From Nocardia pseudobrasiliensis NBRC 108224 (GTDB taxonomy: Bacteria > Actinomycetota > Actinomycetes > Mycobacteriales > Mycobacteriaceae), in contig NZ_BDBS01000030.1 in assembly GCF_001613105.1 (NCBI RefSeq), positions 62,001 through 126,000 of the forward strand: 64,000 bases of DNA. Reading direction: 5' to 3'. The translations under genes and the position numbers were made by a program. The notes beneath the pieces were generated by a model. The model was given only the letters and a program-made list of their open reading frames with translations. It did not search any database and had not been told where the DNA came from. Below, one piece after another: positions 8,367-16,173 of this stretch (positions are counted from its first letter, which is position 1; each line of letters begins with the position of its first letter).

Positions 8367-9146
8367 CTACGGGTTGGACGGATCCCCCGCCGACGGCGGT
8401 TCGCTGTCGGTCTCGCCCGTGCCCTCGGACTTGCCCTTACCGCCCTCGAGCAGCTCCCGCAGGGCCGCCGCGGGAATGCGACGGAAGGCCCGGCGCGGCC
8501 GCGCCTGCTCCAAGGTCGCGACCTCGAGCGAGCCGATCCCGAGGGCGCGCTTGTCCTTGTCGGTCTCGGGCGCGGACTTCTGCAGGGCCTTGACGGCCAC
8601 ATCGAGCGCCGCCCGCAGATCCAGCCCGCCGCGATAGGTGTCCTTGAGCGCGGTGATGATGGGTTCGGTATTACCGCCCATCACCACGTACTCCCGCTCG
8701 TCCACTATCGAACCGTCGAAGTTGATCCGGAACAGCACCGAATTGGGTTCCTGTTCGGGATAGGCCACCTCCGCCACACACAGCTCCACCTCGAACGGTT
8801 TGAGCTGATCGGTGAAGATGTTGCCCAGCGCCGAGGCATACATATTCGCCAGCGCCCGGCCGGTCACATCCCGCCGGTCGTACTGGTAGCCGCGCAGATC
8901 GGCCTGCAGAATGCCGCCGCGGCGCAGGTTCTCGAACTCGTTGTACTTGCCGACCGCGGCGAAGCCCACCCGATCGTAGAGCTCGCTCACCTTGTGCAGG
9001 GTCGCCGAGGGATTCTCGGCGACGAACAGCACACCCTTGTCGTACACCAGCACCGCGACACTTCGACCGCGCGCGATACCCTTGCGCGCGAGTTCGGTCT
9101 TGTCGCGCATGATCTGTTCGGCCGACGCGTAATACGGCAGGGTCAT
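8367..9146 (-). CDS. prcA: 20S proteasome alpha subunit PrcA
   Basis: 259 aa. It opens MTLPYYASAEQIMRDKTELARKG, the gating N-terminus and alpha-helix H0 of actinobacterial alpha subunits, followed by the proteasome fold (GRSVAVLVYDKGVLFVAEN...). Alpha rings form the substrate gate and dock Mpa's C-terminal tail. The C-terminal tail is long, acidic and Ser/Pro-rich, as in relatives. The ATG overlaps the prcB stop (ATGA), so the two subunits are translationally coupled and made 1:1. It is the last gene of the pup-prcB-prcA unit, which a hairpin closes. Confidence 0.98.
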   Translation of the reverse strand: MTLPYYASAEQIMRDKTELARKGIARGRSVAVLVYDKGVLFVAENPSATLHKVSELYDRVGFAAVGKYNEFENLRRGGILQADLRGYQYDRRDVTGRALANMYASALGNIFTDQLKPFEVELCVAEVAYPEQEPNSVLFRINFDGSIVDEREYVVMGGNTEPIITALKDTYRGGLDLRAALDVAVKALQKSAPETDKDKRALGIGSLEVATLEQARPRRAFRRIPAAALRELLEGGKGKSEGTGETDSEPPSAGDPSNP

Positions 9147-10000
9147 GCCTGCGCGCTCCTCTCCTCCACCGCACGCTCGTCGACGATCGCCCGGGCGATC
9201 TCGGCCAGCCGCCCGTCGGAAACCTCTTCGGTCCCTTCGGCATTGATCACGATCGCGGTCGGGAAGATGTTGCGCAGCAGATCCGGACCACCGGTCGCGG
9301 TGTCGTCGTCGGAGGCGTCCAGCAGCGCCTCGACGGCGATGCGCAGGGCGCGATCCTCGTCGAGTCCGCGATGGTAGGTCTTCTTCAACGACGTCTTGGC
9401 GAACATCGAACCCGAGCCGACCGCGGTGTAGCCGAACCGCTCCTCGCTGCGCCCACCGACCACGTCGTAGGACACGATGCGCCCCGCGCGATCCTGATCG
9501 GTGGCCTCGAGGTCGTAACCGACCAGGATCGGCACCACCGCCAGGCCCTGCATGGCCGCAGGCAGGTTGTCGCGCACCATCTTCGACAGTTTGTTGGCCT
9601 TACCGCCGAAGGTCAGTGGCACACCCTCGATCTTCTCGTAATGCTCCAGCTCCACGGCGAACAGCCGGATCATCTCCACCGCCACGCCCGCGGTGCCGGC
9701 GATACCGGCCGCGGAGAACGTATCGGTGATGTACACCTTCTCCATGTCGCGGCTGGCCAGCAGGTTGCCCTGGGTGGCACGCCGATCGCCGGCGATCAGC
9801 ACGCCGCCGCGGTAGCTCACCGCGACGATCGTGGTGCCGTGCGGGGCGATGTCCTGCGACGTCGCCCCATGCGGGGCGACGTCGGCGATCCGTCCGAAAC
9901 CGTTGCCGGACAACAGGTCCGGCGCGTGTTCACGCAGATATTCGGAAAAGGAGGACAGGGCGTACCCCGCATGGAGCCGCAAGGGGTCACCTGATGTCAC
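9143..10000 (-). CDS. prcB: 20S proteasome beta subunit PrcB (catalytic)
   Basis: 285 aa. A 55-residue propeptide ends ...APHG, and mature PrcB begins at the N-terminal nucleophile Thr56 (TTIVAVSYRGG), with the usual downstream lysine in AGDRRATQ. Autocleavage during assembly exposes Thr56. The propeptide carries a near-duplication of the cleavage-site sequence (VAPHGAT at 41-47, IAPHGTT at 51-57), encoded by an imperfect tandem repeat that also forms a hairpin. The start is GTG, overlapping the pup stop (GTGA). Beta rings of PrcB sit between alpha rings of PrcA and degrade pupylated proteins. Confidence 0.98.
   Translation of the reverse strand: MTSGDPLRLHAGYALSSFSEYLREHAPDLLSGNGFGRIADVAPHGATSQDIAPHGTTIVAVSYRGGVLIAGDRRATQGNLLASRDMEKVYITDTFSAAGIAGTAGVAVEMIRLFAVELEHYEKIEGVPLTFGGKANKLSKMVRDNLPAAMQGLAVVPILVGYDLEATDQDRAGRIVSYDVVGGRSEERFGYTAVGSGSMFAKTSLKKTYHRGLDEDRALRIAVEALLDASDDDTATGGPDLLRNIFPTAIVINAEGTEEVSDGRLAEIARAIVDERAVEERSAQA
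9858..9883. repeat. Inverted repeat inside the prcB propeptide region
   Basis: GACGTCGCCCC and GGGGCGACGTC (11-bp perfect arms) flank a 4-nt loop within the prcB coding sequence. It encodes part of the repeated DVAPHGATS segment of the propeptide. It may be a by-product of the local tandem duplication, or it may slow translation just before the cleavage site. Confidence 0.7.
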
Positions 10001-10191
10001 TGGCCGCCTTTCTGAACGTATGCGCGCACGAAGTCCTCGGCGTTCTCCTCGAGCACATCATCGATCTCGTCGAGTAGGTCGTCGGTTTCCTCCGCCAGTT
10101 TTTCGCGCCGCTCCTGACCCGCGGCATCGACGCCGACAGCGTCGTCGTCCTCGTCGCCGCCACCGGCGCGCTTGGTCTGCTCTTGTGCCAT
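9997..10191 (-). CDS. pup: Prokaryotic ubiquitin-like protein Pup
   Basis: 64 aa: disordered, acidic, and ending in the diagnostic Gly-Gly-Gln. Because the last residue is Gln, Dop must deamidate it to Glu before PafA can ligate it. The central-to-C-terminal region (EETDDLLDEIDDVLEENAEDFVRAYVQ) is the part that forms a helix on Mpa's coiled coil and binds PafA and Dop. The start is the ATG preceded by AGAGGAGG with a 9-nt spacer; the frame is open for 29 more codons upstream but those are not homologous to Pup. The stop overlaps the prcB start. Confidence 0.98.
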   Translation of the reverse strand: MAQEQTKRAGGGDEDDDAVGVDAAGQERREKLAEETDDLLDEIDDVLEENAEDFVRAYVQKGGQ

Positions 10192-10221
10192 AGCAGCCGA
10201 CCTCCTCTGTACTGATATCGG

Positions 10222-10248
10222 CGAGCATCGGAGAAAATCCGATGCTCG
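10222..10248 (-). promoter_or_regulatory. Stem-loop in the pup leader
   Basis: Perfect 11-bp arms (CGAGCATCGGA / TCCGATGCTCG) around a 5-nt A/T-rich loop, about 30 nt upstream of the pup start and just before its ribosome site. It could be a leader hairpin, an attenuator without a U-tract, or a palindromic protein-binding site. It is not the dop terminator, which is a separate hairpin nearer dop. Confidence 0.6.
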
Positions 10249-10334
10249 TATGTCAACACTACCCAGCAGCGGGGACAACTGGCCGGATTACATCGCAATG
10301 TGGCCCCGCCGCAACGTCCCAGCAGCCTGGCCGA

Positions 10335-10358
10335 ATCCGGGTTTCGTGTAACCCGGAT
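10335..10358 (-). terminator. Stem-loop after dop
   Basis: ATCCGGGTT and AACCCGGAT (perfect 9-bp arms) with a 6-nt loop, 13 nt past the dop stop. It probably ends or processes the dop transcript and separates it from pup. The U-tract is absent. Confidence 0.6.
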
Positions 10359-10371
10359 CACAGTCGCCGGT

Positions 10372-11871
10372 TTACGTGGTCAGCTGTTCGACCAGCTCAG
10401 CGGCGGTACCGACGCCGTCGAGCAGTTTGCCCACATGCGATTTGGTGCCGCGGCGCGGTTCCAGGGTCGGAATGCGCACGAGCGAGTCGCCGCCCAGGTC
10501 GAAAATCACCGAATCCCAACTGGCGGCGGCGATATCGGCTCCGAAGCGGCGCAGACATTCGCCGCGGAAGTAGGCGCGGGTATCGGTGGGCGGATTGGTC
10601 ATCGCGTCGAGCACCTGCTGCTCGGAAACCAGCCGCTGCATCGAGCCGCGCGCGACCAGCCGGTTGTACAGACCCTTGTCCAGGCGCACATCCGAATACT
10701 GCAGATCCATCAGATGCAGTTTCGGCGCCGCCCAACCCAGACCCTCGCGGCTGCGCATTCCCTCGAGCAGGCGCAGTTTCGCGGGCCAGTCCAGCAGATG
10801 CGCGCATTCCAGCGGATCGCGCTCGAGCAGATCGAGCACATGCGCCCACTTCTCCAGCACATCGGTGACGCGCTCGTCGGCGGTGCCCTGCCGGTCGTGA
10901 TACTTCTCCACCCGATCCAGGTACAGCCGCTGCAGCGCCAGACCGGTCAGCTCGCGCCCGTCGACCAGGGCGACCGTCGCGCGCAGCGTCGGATCGTGGC
11001 TGATCTGATGCACCGCGGTGACCGGACGGGCCAGCTGCAGATCCGACAGATCCTCACCGCCCTCGATCAGATCGAGTACCAGCGCGGTGGAGCCGACCTT
11101 CAGATAGGTCGACCACTCCGCCAGATTGGCGTCGCCGATGATCACATGCAGGCGGCGGTACTTGTCGGCGTCGGCGTGCGGCTCGTCGCGGGTGTTGATG
11201 ATGCCGCGCTTGAGCGTCGTCTCGAGCCCGACCTCGACCTCGATGTAGTCCGAACGCTGCGACAGCTGGAAACCCGCCTGATCGCCGGACTGACCGATGC
11301 CCACGCGACCGGATCCCGACACCACCTGCCGGGAGACGAAGAACGGGGTGAGCCCGACGATGATCTGATTGAACGGGGTCTCCCGGCTCATCAGATAGTT
11401 CTCGTGGGTGCCGTAGGAGGCGCCCTTGCCGTCGACGTTGTTCTTGTACAACTGCATTCGCGGCGCACCGGGCACGCTGGAGGCGTAGCGGGCGGCGGCC
11501 TCCATCACCCGTTCACCGGCCTTGTCCCAGATGACCGCGTCCAGAGGGTCGGTGACCTCGGGGGCGGAGTATTCGGGATGGGCATGGTCCACATAGAGGC
11601 GGGCGCCGTTGGTGAGGATCATATTCGCGGCCCCCACCTCGTCGGCGTCGATCACCGGCGCCGGCCCGTTGAGCCGGCCCAGGTCGAATCCCCGCGCGTC
11701 GCGCAGCGGCGATTCCACCTCGTAGTCCCACCGCGTGCGCTTGGCCCGGGGTACCCCTTCCGCTGCCGCATAGGCGAGCACCGCCTGGGTGGACGTGAGA
11801 ATCGGGTTGGCCGAGGGTTCGGTGGGCGTGGAAATGCCGTACTCGACCTCGATTCCGATGATGCGCTGCAT
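10372..11871 (-). CDS. dop: Pup deamidase/depupylase Dop
   Basis: 499 aa, a paralogue of PafA. It carries the extra Dop-loop region (RWDYEVESPLRDARGFD, about residues 48-64) that PafA lacks. The metal/nucleotide residues are in IEVEYG (residues 7-12), and the catalytic-type Asp95 is in LYVDHAHPEYSAPE. Dop converts the C-terminal Gln of Pup to Glu and also removes Pup from substrates. It lies upstream of pup on the same strand, separated by a terminator-like hairpin and 180 nt, so the two may have separate promoters. Beyond its 5' end the gene order departs from mycobacteria. Confidence 0.97.
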   Translation of the reverse strand: MQRIIGIEVEYGISTPTEPSANPILTSTQAVLAYAAAEGVPRAKRTRWDYEVESPLRDARGFDLGRLNGPAPVIDADEVGAANMILTNGARLYVDHAHPEYSAPEVTDPLDAVIWDKAGERVMEAAARYASSVPGAPRMQLYKNNVDGKGASYGTHENYLMSRETPFNQIIVGLTPFFVSRQVVSGSGRVGIGQSGDQAGFQLSQRSDYIEVEVGLETTLKRGIINTRDEPHADADKYRRLHVIIGDANLAEWSTYLKVGSTALVLDLIEGGEDLSDLQLARPVTAVHQISHDPTLRATVALVDGRELTGLALQRLYLDRVEKYHDRQGTADERVTDVLEKWAHVLDLLERDPLECAHLLDWPAKLRLLEGMRSREGLGWAAPKLHLMDLQYSDVRLDKGLYNRLVARGSMQRLVSEQQVLDAMTNPPTDTRAYFRGECLRRFGADIAAASWDSVIFDLGGDSLVRIPTLEPRRGTKSHVGKLLDGVGTAAELVEQLTT

Positions 11872-12028
11872 GCCTGAATCCTATCTGCGACGCACAGCGT
11901 CTCAATTGAGGGCGGCCGGTGGGGACCGGGCGGGCCTGGGCGACATTGGTCGAGCTCGGGTGGGAGCGGGTCGGCGGTCGGTCACACGGCGGGTCGACCC
12001 CGGGGTGTACAGCAGGTCAGCCGTTCGG

Positions 12029-12056
12029 TGGATGCGCGCATCCATACGATCGTATG
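12029..12056. promoter_or_regulatory. Two adjoining perfect palindromes at the DUF418 gene start
   Basis: TGGATGCGCGCATCCA (16 bp, 12029-12044) and CATACGATCGTATG (14 bp, 12043-12056) share two bases, and the second includes the ATG of the downstream gene. They lie in the divergent dop/DUF418 intergenic region. Perfect palindromes over a start codon usually mean repressor binding. The cognate protein is not obvious; no regulator is immediately adjacent. Confidence 0.65.
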
Positions 12057-13268
12057 AGAATCGACGGCATGGCCGACTCCCCCGCCCGCGTCGCCGACGC
12101 CAATGCCGCTGTCCCCCAAACCGGTTCGCGGCCGTCCCGGCTGCCCGCCCTCGACGTGCTGCGCGGCATCGCCATACTCGGCACCCTCGGCACCAATGTC
12201 TGGATCCTGACCCACCCCGCCGGATTCGTCGGCTACCTGCGCGATCTCGATCCGCCCGACGGCTGGTGGCTGTGGGCCGAACGGATCCTGCAGCAGTTGG
12301 CCCAGGGCAAGTTCCTCGGCCTGCTGACCGTCATGTTCGGCATCGGGCTGGCTATCCAGCAGCGTTCGGCCGTGCGGGCCGGGCGCGCGTGGCCCGGCGG
12401 ATATCCGTGGCGGGCGGCGCTGCTGCTGTTGGACGGCCTGCTGAACTTCCTGTTCGTCGCGGAGTTCGACGTGCTGATGGGCTATGCGGTCACCGGCGCG
12501 GTGGTGGCCTTCCTGCTCGCGACGAGCGAACGCGCCCGGCGGCGCTGGCTGATCGGCGCGGCGGCGGTGCACGTGAGCATGCTGACCCTGATCGCCCTCG
12601 CCATAGCCCTTGCCCCCCAATCCGATACGCCCGCCGATCCGACATTCGATCCGAATCCGTATGCCGATGGCTCGTTCTGGGATCTGGTGGTGTTCCGGGT
12701 GCACCACGCCGGCCTGTTCCGGTTGGAGACGATCTTCGTCTTCCCGATGTCTGTCGCGCTGTTCCTGTTGGGCGCGTGGCTGTTTCACGCGGGCGTGTTC
12801 GAGGTCCACGGCGCGCGGCTACGGCGACGCCTCATGTTGCTCGGCTTCGGCGTCGCCGCACCCCTGGATCTGGCCCTGGGCCTGTGGCGCCACAATCTCG
12901 TCCTGATCACCCGCTACGGCACCGCTCCCCTGGTGGGCCTGGCCATCCTCGCGCTGGTCGCGCGGTTCTATGTCACGCGCGAGCGGACCGGTCCGGTGGG
13001 CCGCCGCTTCGCCGAGGTCGGCCGGATGGCCTTGAGCTGCTACATCCTTCAAAACCTGGTCGCCTCGGCCCTGTGCTACGGCTGGGGCCTGGGCCTGGCA
13101 GCCCGAATCTCGGCCGATGCCCGGATCCCGTTCACCATCGCCGTCCACCTCCTGGTGAGCGCGATCATGATGATCTTCGCCCACCTGTGGCTGCGCCGCT
13201 TCGAGCGCGGCCCGGTGGAATGGCTGTGGCACAACAGCTATCGCGCCCTGACCCGCGACCGGGACTGA
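12054..13268 (+). CDS. DUF418-family polytopic membrane protein
   Basis: 404 aa. An N-terminal PALDVLRGIAILGTLGTN segment is characteristic of the YeiB/DUF418 and related acyltransferase-like membrane families, and about ten hydrophobic spans follow. The C-terminal part (GRMALSCYILQNL...W) is the DUF418 signature region. The biochemical role is unknown; relatives are proposed to move or modify acyl or envelope components. The chosen ATG overlaps a palindrome; an ATG five codons later (12069) is possible. It is divergent from dop and convergent with the next gene, their stops only 5 nt apart. Confidence 0.8.
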   Translation: MRIDGMADSPARVADANAAVPQTGSRPSRLPALDVLRGIAILGTLGTNVWILTHPAGFVGYLRDLDPPDGWWLWAERILQQLAQGKFLGLLTVMFGIGLAIQQRSAVRAGRAWPGGYPWRAALLLLDGLLNFLFVAEFDVLMGYAVTGAVVAFLLATSERARRRWLIGAAAVHVSMLTLIALAIALAPQSDTPADPTFDPNPYADGSFWDLVVFRVHHAGLFRLETIFVFPMSVALFLLGAWLFHAGVFEVHGARLRRRLMLLGFGVAAPLDLALGLWRHNLVLITRYGTAPLVGLAILALVARFYVTRERTGPVGRRFAEVGRMALSCYILQNLVASALCYGWGLGLAARISADARIPFTIAVHLLVSAIMMIFAHLWLRRFERGPVEWLWHNSYRALTRDRD

Positions 13269-13273
13269 ACCGA

Positions 13274-14452
13274 TCACCCCGCCTCGCGCGCCGAACCCTG
13301 CGGCGCGGGCAGGAACAGCCCGCACACCACCGCGACCACCGGCACCGCGCACAGCACCGTCAGCACGGCCTGCGGGCCGTGCCGGTCGGCGAGGGCCCCG
13401 AGCAGGGGCGCGAACAGACCGCCCACGCTCACGGCCAGGCCGAGGGTGACACCGGAGGCGGTACCCGGGCGTCGAGGCAGGTAGTCCTGACCCAGTTTGA
13501 CCAGGACGGCGAAGGGGATATTGATGGTCAGACCCGCGAGGGCGGCCAGGGCCAGGGCCGCGTGGGGATCCGGGGTCAGGCGCAACAGAATCAGGGCGGG
13601 GATGGCGGCGAGGGCGCCGACGTGGATCGTGCGCAGCACTCCGGCGCGGTCGGCGATGCGGCCGCCGAGCAGGGTGCCGCCGACACCGCCGGTCAGGAAG
13701 GCGGTCAGGGCCGTACCGCCCAGGGCGGGGGACGCACCGAGGTGGTTGATCCAGTACAGCGCGATGAAGGTGTTCATGCCGAAGTAGACGATCGCGCGGA
13801 CGACCGCCACGGCAGTCAGAATGGCGAACGCTCCCCACCGATCCTGCCCCGCATGGGCTTTCGCGGCAGTCGCCACCGCCGCGCGACGCTGTTGATAGCG
13901 CCACAGTACGAATCCCATCAGCACCGCGGGCGCGATGAACAGTGCCGTCGCACCCACTCCCAGCGCTACCAGCGCGGGTGTTGCCAGTGCCGGGGCGAGG
14001 AAGAATCCGACGCTGCCGCCCGCGGCGAACAGACTCATACCGGTGGCACTGTCACCCGCGTCGCGGCGAGCGTCTCGTCCGGCCGCGGGATGGAACGCCG
14101 CGACGCCACATCCGGAGATCAGCAGCAGAGTCCACACCAGCCAGTAGCCCGGCGCGAGGCCGGTGAGTCCGGCGGCCGCACCGGCCACCGCGAGTCCGGC
14201 GGGCGCCATCCACAGCAGCCGCCATCGATCGACGAAGACACCCAGAATCGGTTGCGGCAGAGAACTTCCCAGCGTCGCCGCCAAGGCCAGCCCGGAGGCC
14301 GCGACATAACTGTAGCCCCGCTCCACCACGAAGAACGGGATCGCGGCGGGTACCAGTCCCTGATAGAAATCGTCGACCACATGCGCGGCCACCCAGTACC
14401 GCATCCGCCGCCACACCGACACCGGGGCGACCGCACCCTCGACCGTTGTCAC
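13274..14452 (-). CDS. MFS efflux transporter, Fsr (fosmidomycin-resistance-like) type
   Basis: 392-aa, 12-span major facilitator protein. The N-terminal stretch (AAHVVDDFYQGLVPAAIPFF) and LPQPILGVFVDR resemble the Fsr group of drug efflux pumps. The GTG start is supported by GGGAAGGGG ending about 6 nt upstream. The same frame stays open a further 229 codons, but that stretch is antisense to the AraC gene and is not coding. It is divergent from an AraC-type regulator with 84 nt between, a typical regulator/efflux pair. The substrate cannot be deduced. Confidence 0.88.
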   Translation of the reverse strand: MTTVEGAVAPVSVWRRMRYWVAAHVVDDFYQGLVPAAIPFFVVERGYSYVAASGLALAATLGSSLPQPILGVFVDRWRLLWMAPAGLAVAGAAAGLTGLAPGYWLVWTLLLISGCGVAAFHPAAGRDARRDAGDSATGMSLFAAGGSVGFFLAPALATPALVALGVGATALFIAPAVLMGFVLWRYQQRRAAVATAAKAHAGQDRWGAFAILTAVAVVRAIVYFGMNTFIALYWINHLGASPALGGTALTAFLTGGVGGTLLGGRIADRAGVLRTIHVGALAAIPALILLRLTPDPHAALALAALAGLTINIPFAVLVKLGQDYLPRRPGTASGVTLGLAVSVGGLFAPLLGALADRHGPQAVLTVLCAVPVVAVVCGLFLPAPQGSAREAG

Positions 14453-14536
14453 GCGTTTCCCCTTCCCACACAGGGCAATCCGAGGAATTACGCTAGGCGA
14501 ACGATCGGTGACGAGCTTCCGATAAAATGCCAGATT

Positions 14537-15286
14537 GTGTCGATCATCCGCCATGCACCGATCGCGCCCACCCATACCCGATATCTCACCGGCGACGACC
14601 GCATCGACCGACATCGCCACGACGATCATCAGCTGGTCTTCCCCAGTTCGGGCGCGGCCGAGGTCCGCACGGCCGCGGGCAGTTGGATCGCGCCGGGCGA
14701 TCGGGCGATCTGGATCCCGGCCGGTTGCTGGCACGAACACGACTTCCACGGCCCGACCCGATTCCACACCGTCGGCTTCGCCGCGCACCGCACCCTCGGC
14801 CACCGGACGCCATTGGTCCTGACGGTCACACCGCTGGTGCGCGAGCTGATCATCGCCTGCACCACCGCCGAGGATCTGCCCGCGGCCGAACTCGATCGCA
14901 TGCGCGAGGTGCTGCTGGATCAATTGCGCCGCAGCCCCGAACAACCGCTGCGCCTGCCCGTTCCGACCGATCCGCGCCTGCGCGCGGCCTGCGCCCTGGT
15001 CGACGCCGATCTCACCGCGGGCCGAACCCTCGCCGAACTGGGCCGCACGGTCGGCGCCTCCGAACGCACACTCACGCGCCTGTTCCGCGCCGAACTCGGG
15101 ATGACCTATCCGCAGTGGCGCACCCATCTGCGCCTGCACCGCGCGACTCGCCTACTGGCCGAGGGCGATCCGGTCACCAGCGTGGCGCTGAACTGCGGCT
15201 GGTCCTCCCCCAGCGCGTTCATCGATGTCTACCGCAGATTCTTCGGTCATACGCCGGGCTCCCGACGCTCCGCGCCGGGAATGTGA
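14537..15286 (+). CDS. AraC-family regulator with cupin sensor domain
   Basis: 249 aa from a GTG start (VSIIRHAP). The N-terminal cupin has the pattern DRHRHDDHQLVFPSSG...WIPAGCWHEHDF; the C-terminal double HTH includes TLAELGRTVGASERTLTRLF and SPSAFIDVYRRFFGHTP. The architecture is like NimR-type repressors that control a divergent MFS efflux gene, which is the arrangement here. Its likely target is the Fsr-like pump. No inducer can be inferred. Confidence 0.88.
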   Translation: MSIIRHAPIAPTHTRYLTGDDRIDRHRHDDHQLVFPSSGAAEVRTAAGSWIAPGDRAIWIPAGCWHEHDFHGPTRFHTVGFAAHRTLGHRTPLVLTVTPLVRELIIACTTAEDLPAAELDRMREVLLDQLRRSPEQPLRLPVPTDPRLRAACALVDADLTAGRTLAELGRTVGASERTLTRLFRAELGMTYPQWRTHLRLHRATRLLAEGDPVTSVALNCGWSSPSAFIDVYRRFFGHTPGSRRSAPGM

Positions 15287-15360
15287 AGGTAAGGCCGGGA
15301 AAGCGGGGCAGGGCCGGGAACATGGGGGCAAGGAGCGCGAACGTGGAGGCAAGGCCAAAC

Positions 15361-16071
15361 CTACTGCGCCGGTAACGCTTCCGCCTGTACGAGCAGATCG
15401 GCCACGAGGGTGTCGCGCTGCAGCGGCACGCCGAGGCTGCGGGCATTACCCTCGAACAGCGCCAGCACCGAGGAGGACAGGATGCCCTCGACCTGTTCGG
15501 AGGACAGCGTCGAGGCGATATCGCCACGCCAACTGTTGACCACCCCGTCGACGAAGCCGATGATGCCGAACGCCATCGGCCGTGCCCGATTGGGGTCGAT
15601 GCCGAACCGCGCCAGCGATGTCGCGAACAGATCGGCCAACCGGCCGCCGATGCGATCGCGCGCGCCCGCCAACGCCCCCGAATCACCGTGCGGCGCATCC
15701 TCGGCGAGAAACCGATGCAGATGCGGATGCCGCTCGATCCAACCCACATAGGTGCCGACCGCCCCGCGCACCGCGTCCTTGAGCGTCCCGTCGGCCCGCA
15801 GCGTCGGCATCAACTCCGCCAGCAGCAACTCCAAAATCCGACGGCGGATCTGCTCGTCCAGATCGGCCCGGCCGTCGAAATGCCGGTACACCACCGGCCG
15901 GGGCAGCCGCAGCCGATCGGCGATCTGCTGCACCGAGACGTCGACGCCGCACTCCTCGATCACCGCCACCGCGGCATCGAGCACCTCCGCGCGGCGCTGC
16001 TGCTTGTGCCCGTTCCAACGCGTCGTGCGGCCGTCGAGCCGCGACCCGGACTTTCCGCTGGTATTGGTCAC
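15361..16071 (-). CDS. TetR-family transcriptional regulator
   Basis: 236 aa. The HTH (VSVQQIADRLRLPRPVVYRHFDGRADL) lies at about residues 45-72, after a short basic N-terminal extension, with a helical ligand domain behind. It starts with GTG, 6 nt after a TATCGT -10, with no ribosome site, so a leaderless start is likely. It is divergent from the AurF-type oxygenase, with an imperfect 24-bp palindrome between them. It probably represses that pair. Confidence 0.9.
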   Translation of the reverse strand: MTNTSGKSGSRLDGRTTRWNGHKQQRRAEVLDAAVAVIEECGVDVSVQQIADRLRLPRPVVYRHFDGRADLDEQIRRRILELLLAELMPTLRADGTLKDAVRGAVGTYVGWIERHPHLHRFLAEDAPHGDSGALAGARDRIGGRLADLFATSLARFGIDPNRARPMAFGIIGFVDGVVNSWRGDIASTLSSEQVEGILSSSVLALFEGNARSLGVPLQRDTLVADLLVQAEALPAQ

Positions 16072-16077
16072 ATGTCA

Positions 16078-16083
16078 ACGATA
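16078..16083 (-). promoter_or_regulatory. -10 element of the TetR gene, leaderless start
   Basis: TATCGT on the minus strand, 6 nt (TGACAT) before the GTG of the TetR gene. It matches TANNNT at leaderless spacing. Confidence 0.5.
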
Positions 16084-16110
16084 CCGGTCCCGCTCTTGAC
16101 CGCTACACCG

Positions 16111-16134
16111 TGTCTCACTAATCTGAGTGTTACA
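16111..16134. promoter_or_regulatory. Candidate TetR operator upstream of the diiron oxygenase
   Basis: A 24-bp imperfect palindrome running TGTCTCACT to GAGTGTTACA; 16 of 24 positions are self-complementary, with TGT/ACA ends and CACT/AGTG cores. It lies between the divergent TetR and oxygenase genes and has the shape of a TetR-type operator. Confidence 0.5.
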
Positions 16135-16173
16135 GCTTGTATCGGCTATTTTTCAACCTTGTGGAGAGCTGTC

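Noticed and set aside
14453..15139. N-terminal extension of the Fsr transporter by 229 codons
   Set aside because: The extension is antisense to the AraC gene and precedes a GTG with a good ribosome site and the conserved start of the transporter.
11789..15286. Very long plus-strand open frame (over 1100 codons)
   Set aside because: It runs antisense to dop's 5' end and the Fsr transporter and out of frame through the DUF418 gene. Only its last 250 codons (the AraC regulator) have real coding character; the rest is low-complexity Arg/Pro/Gln text typical of GC-rich shadows.
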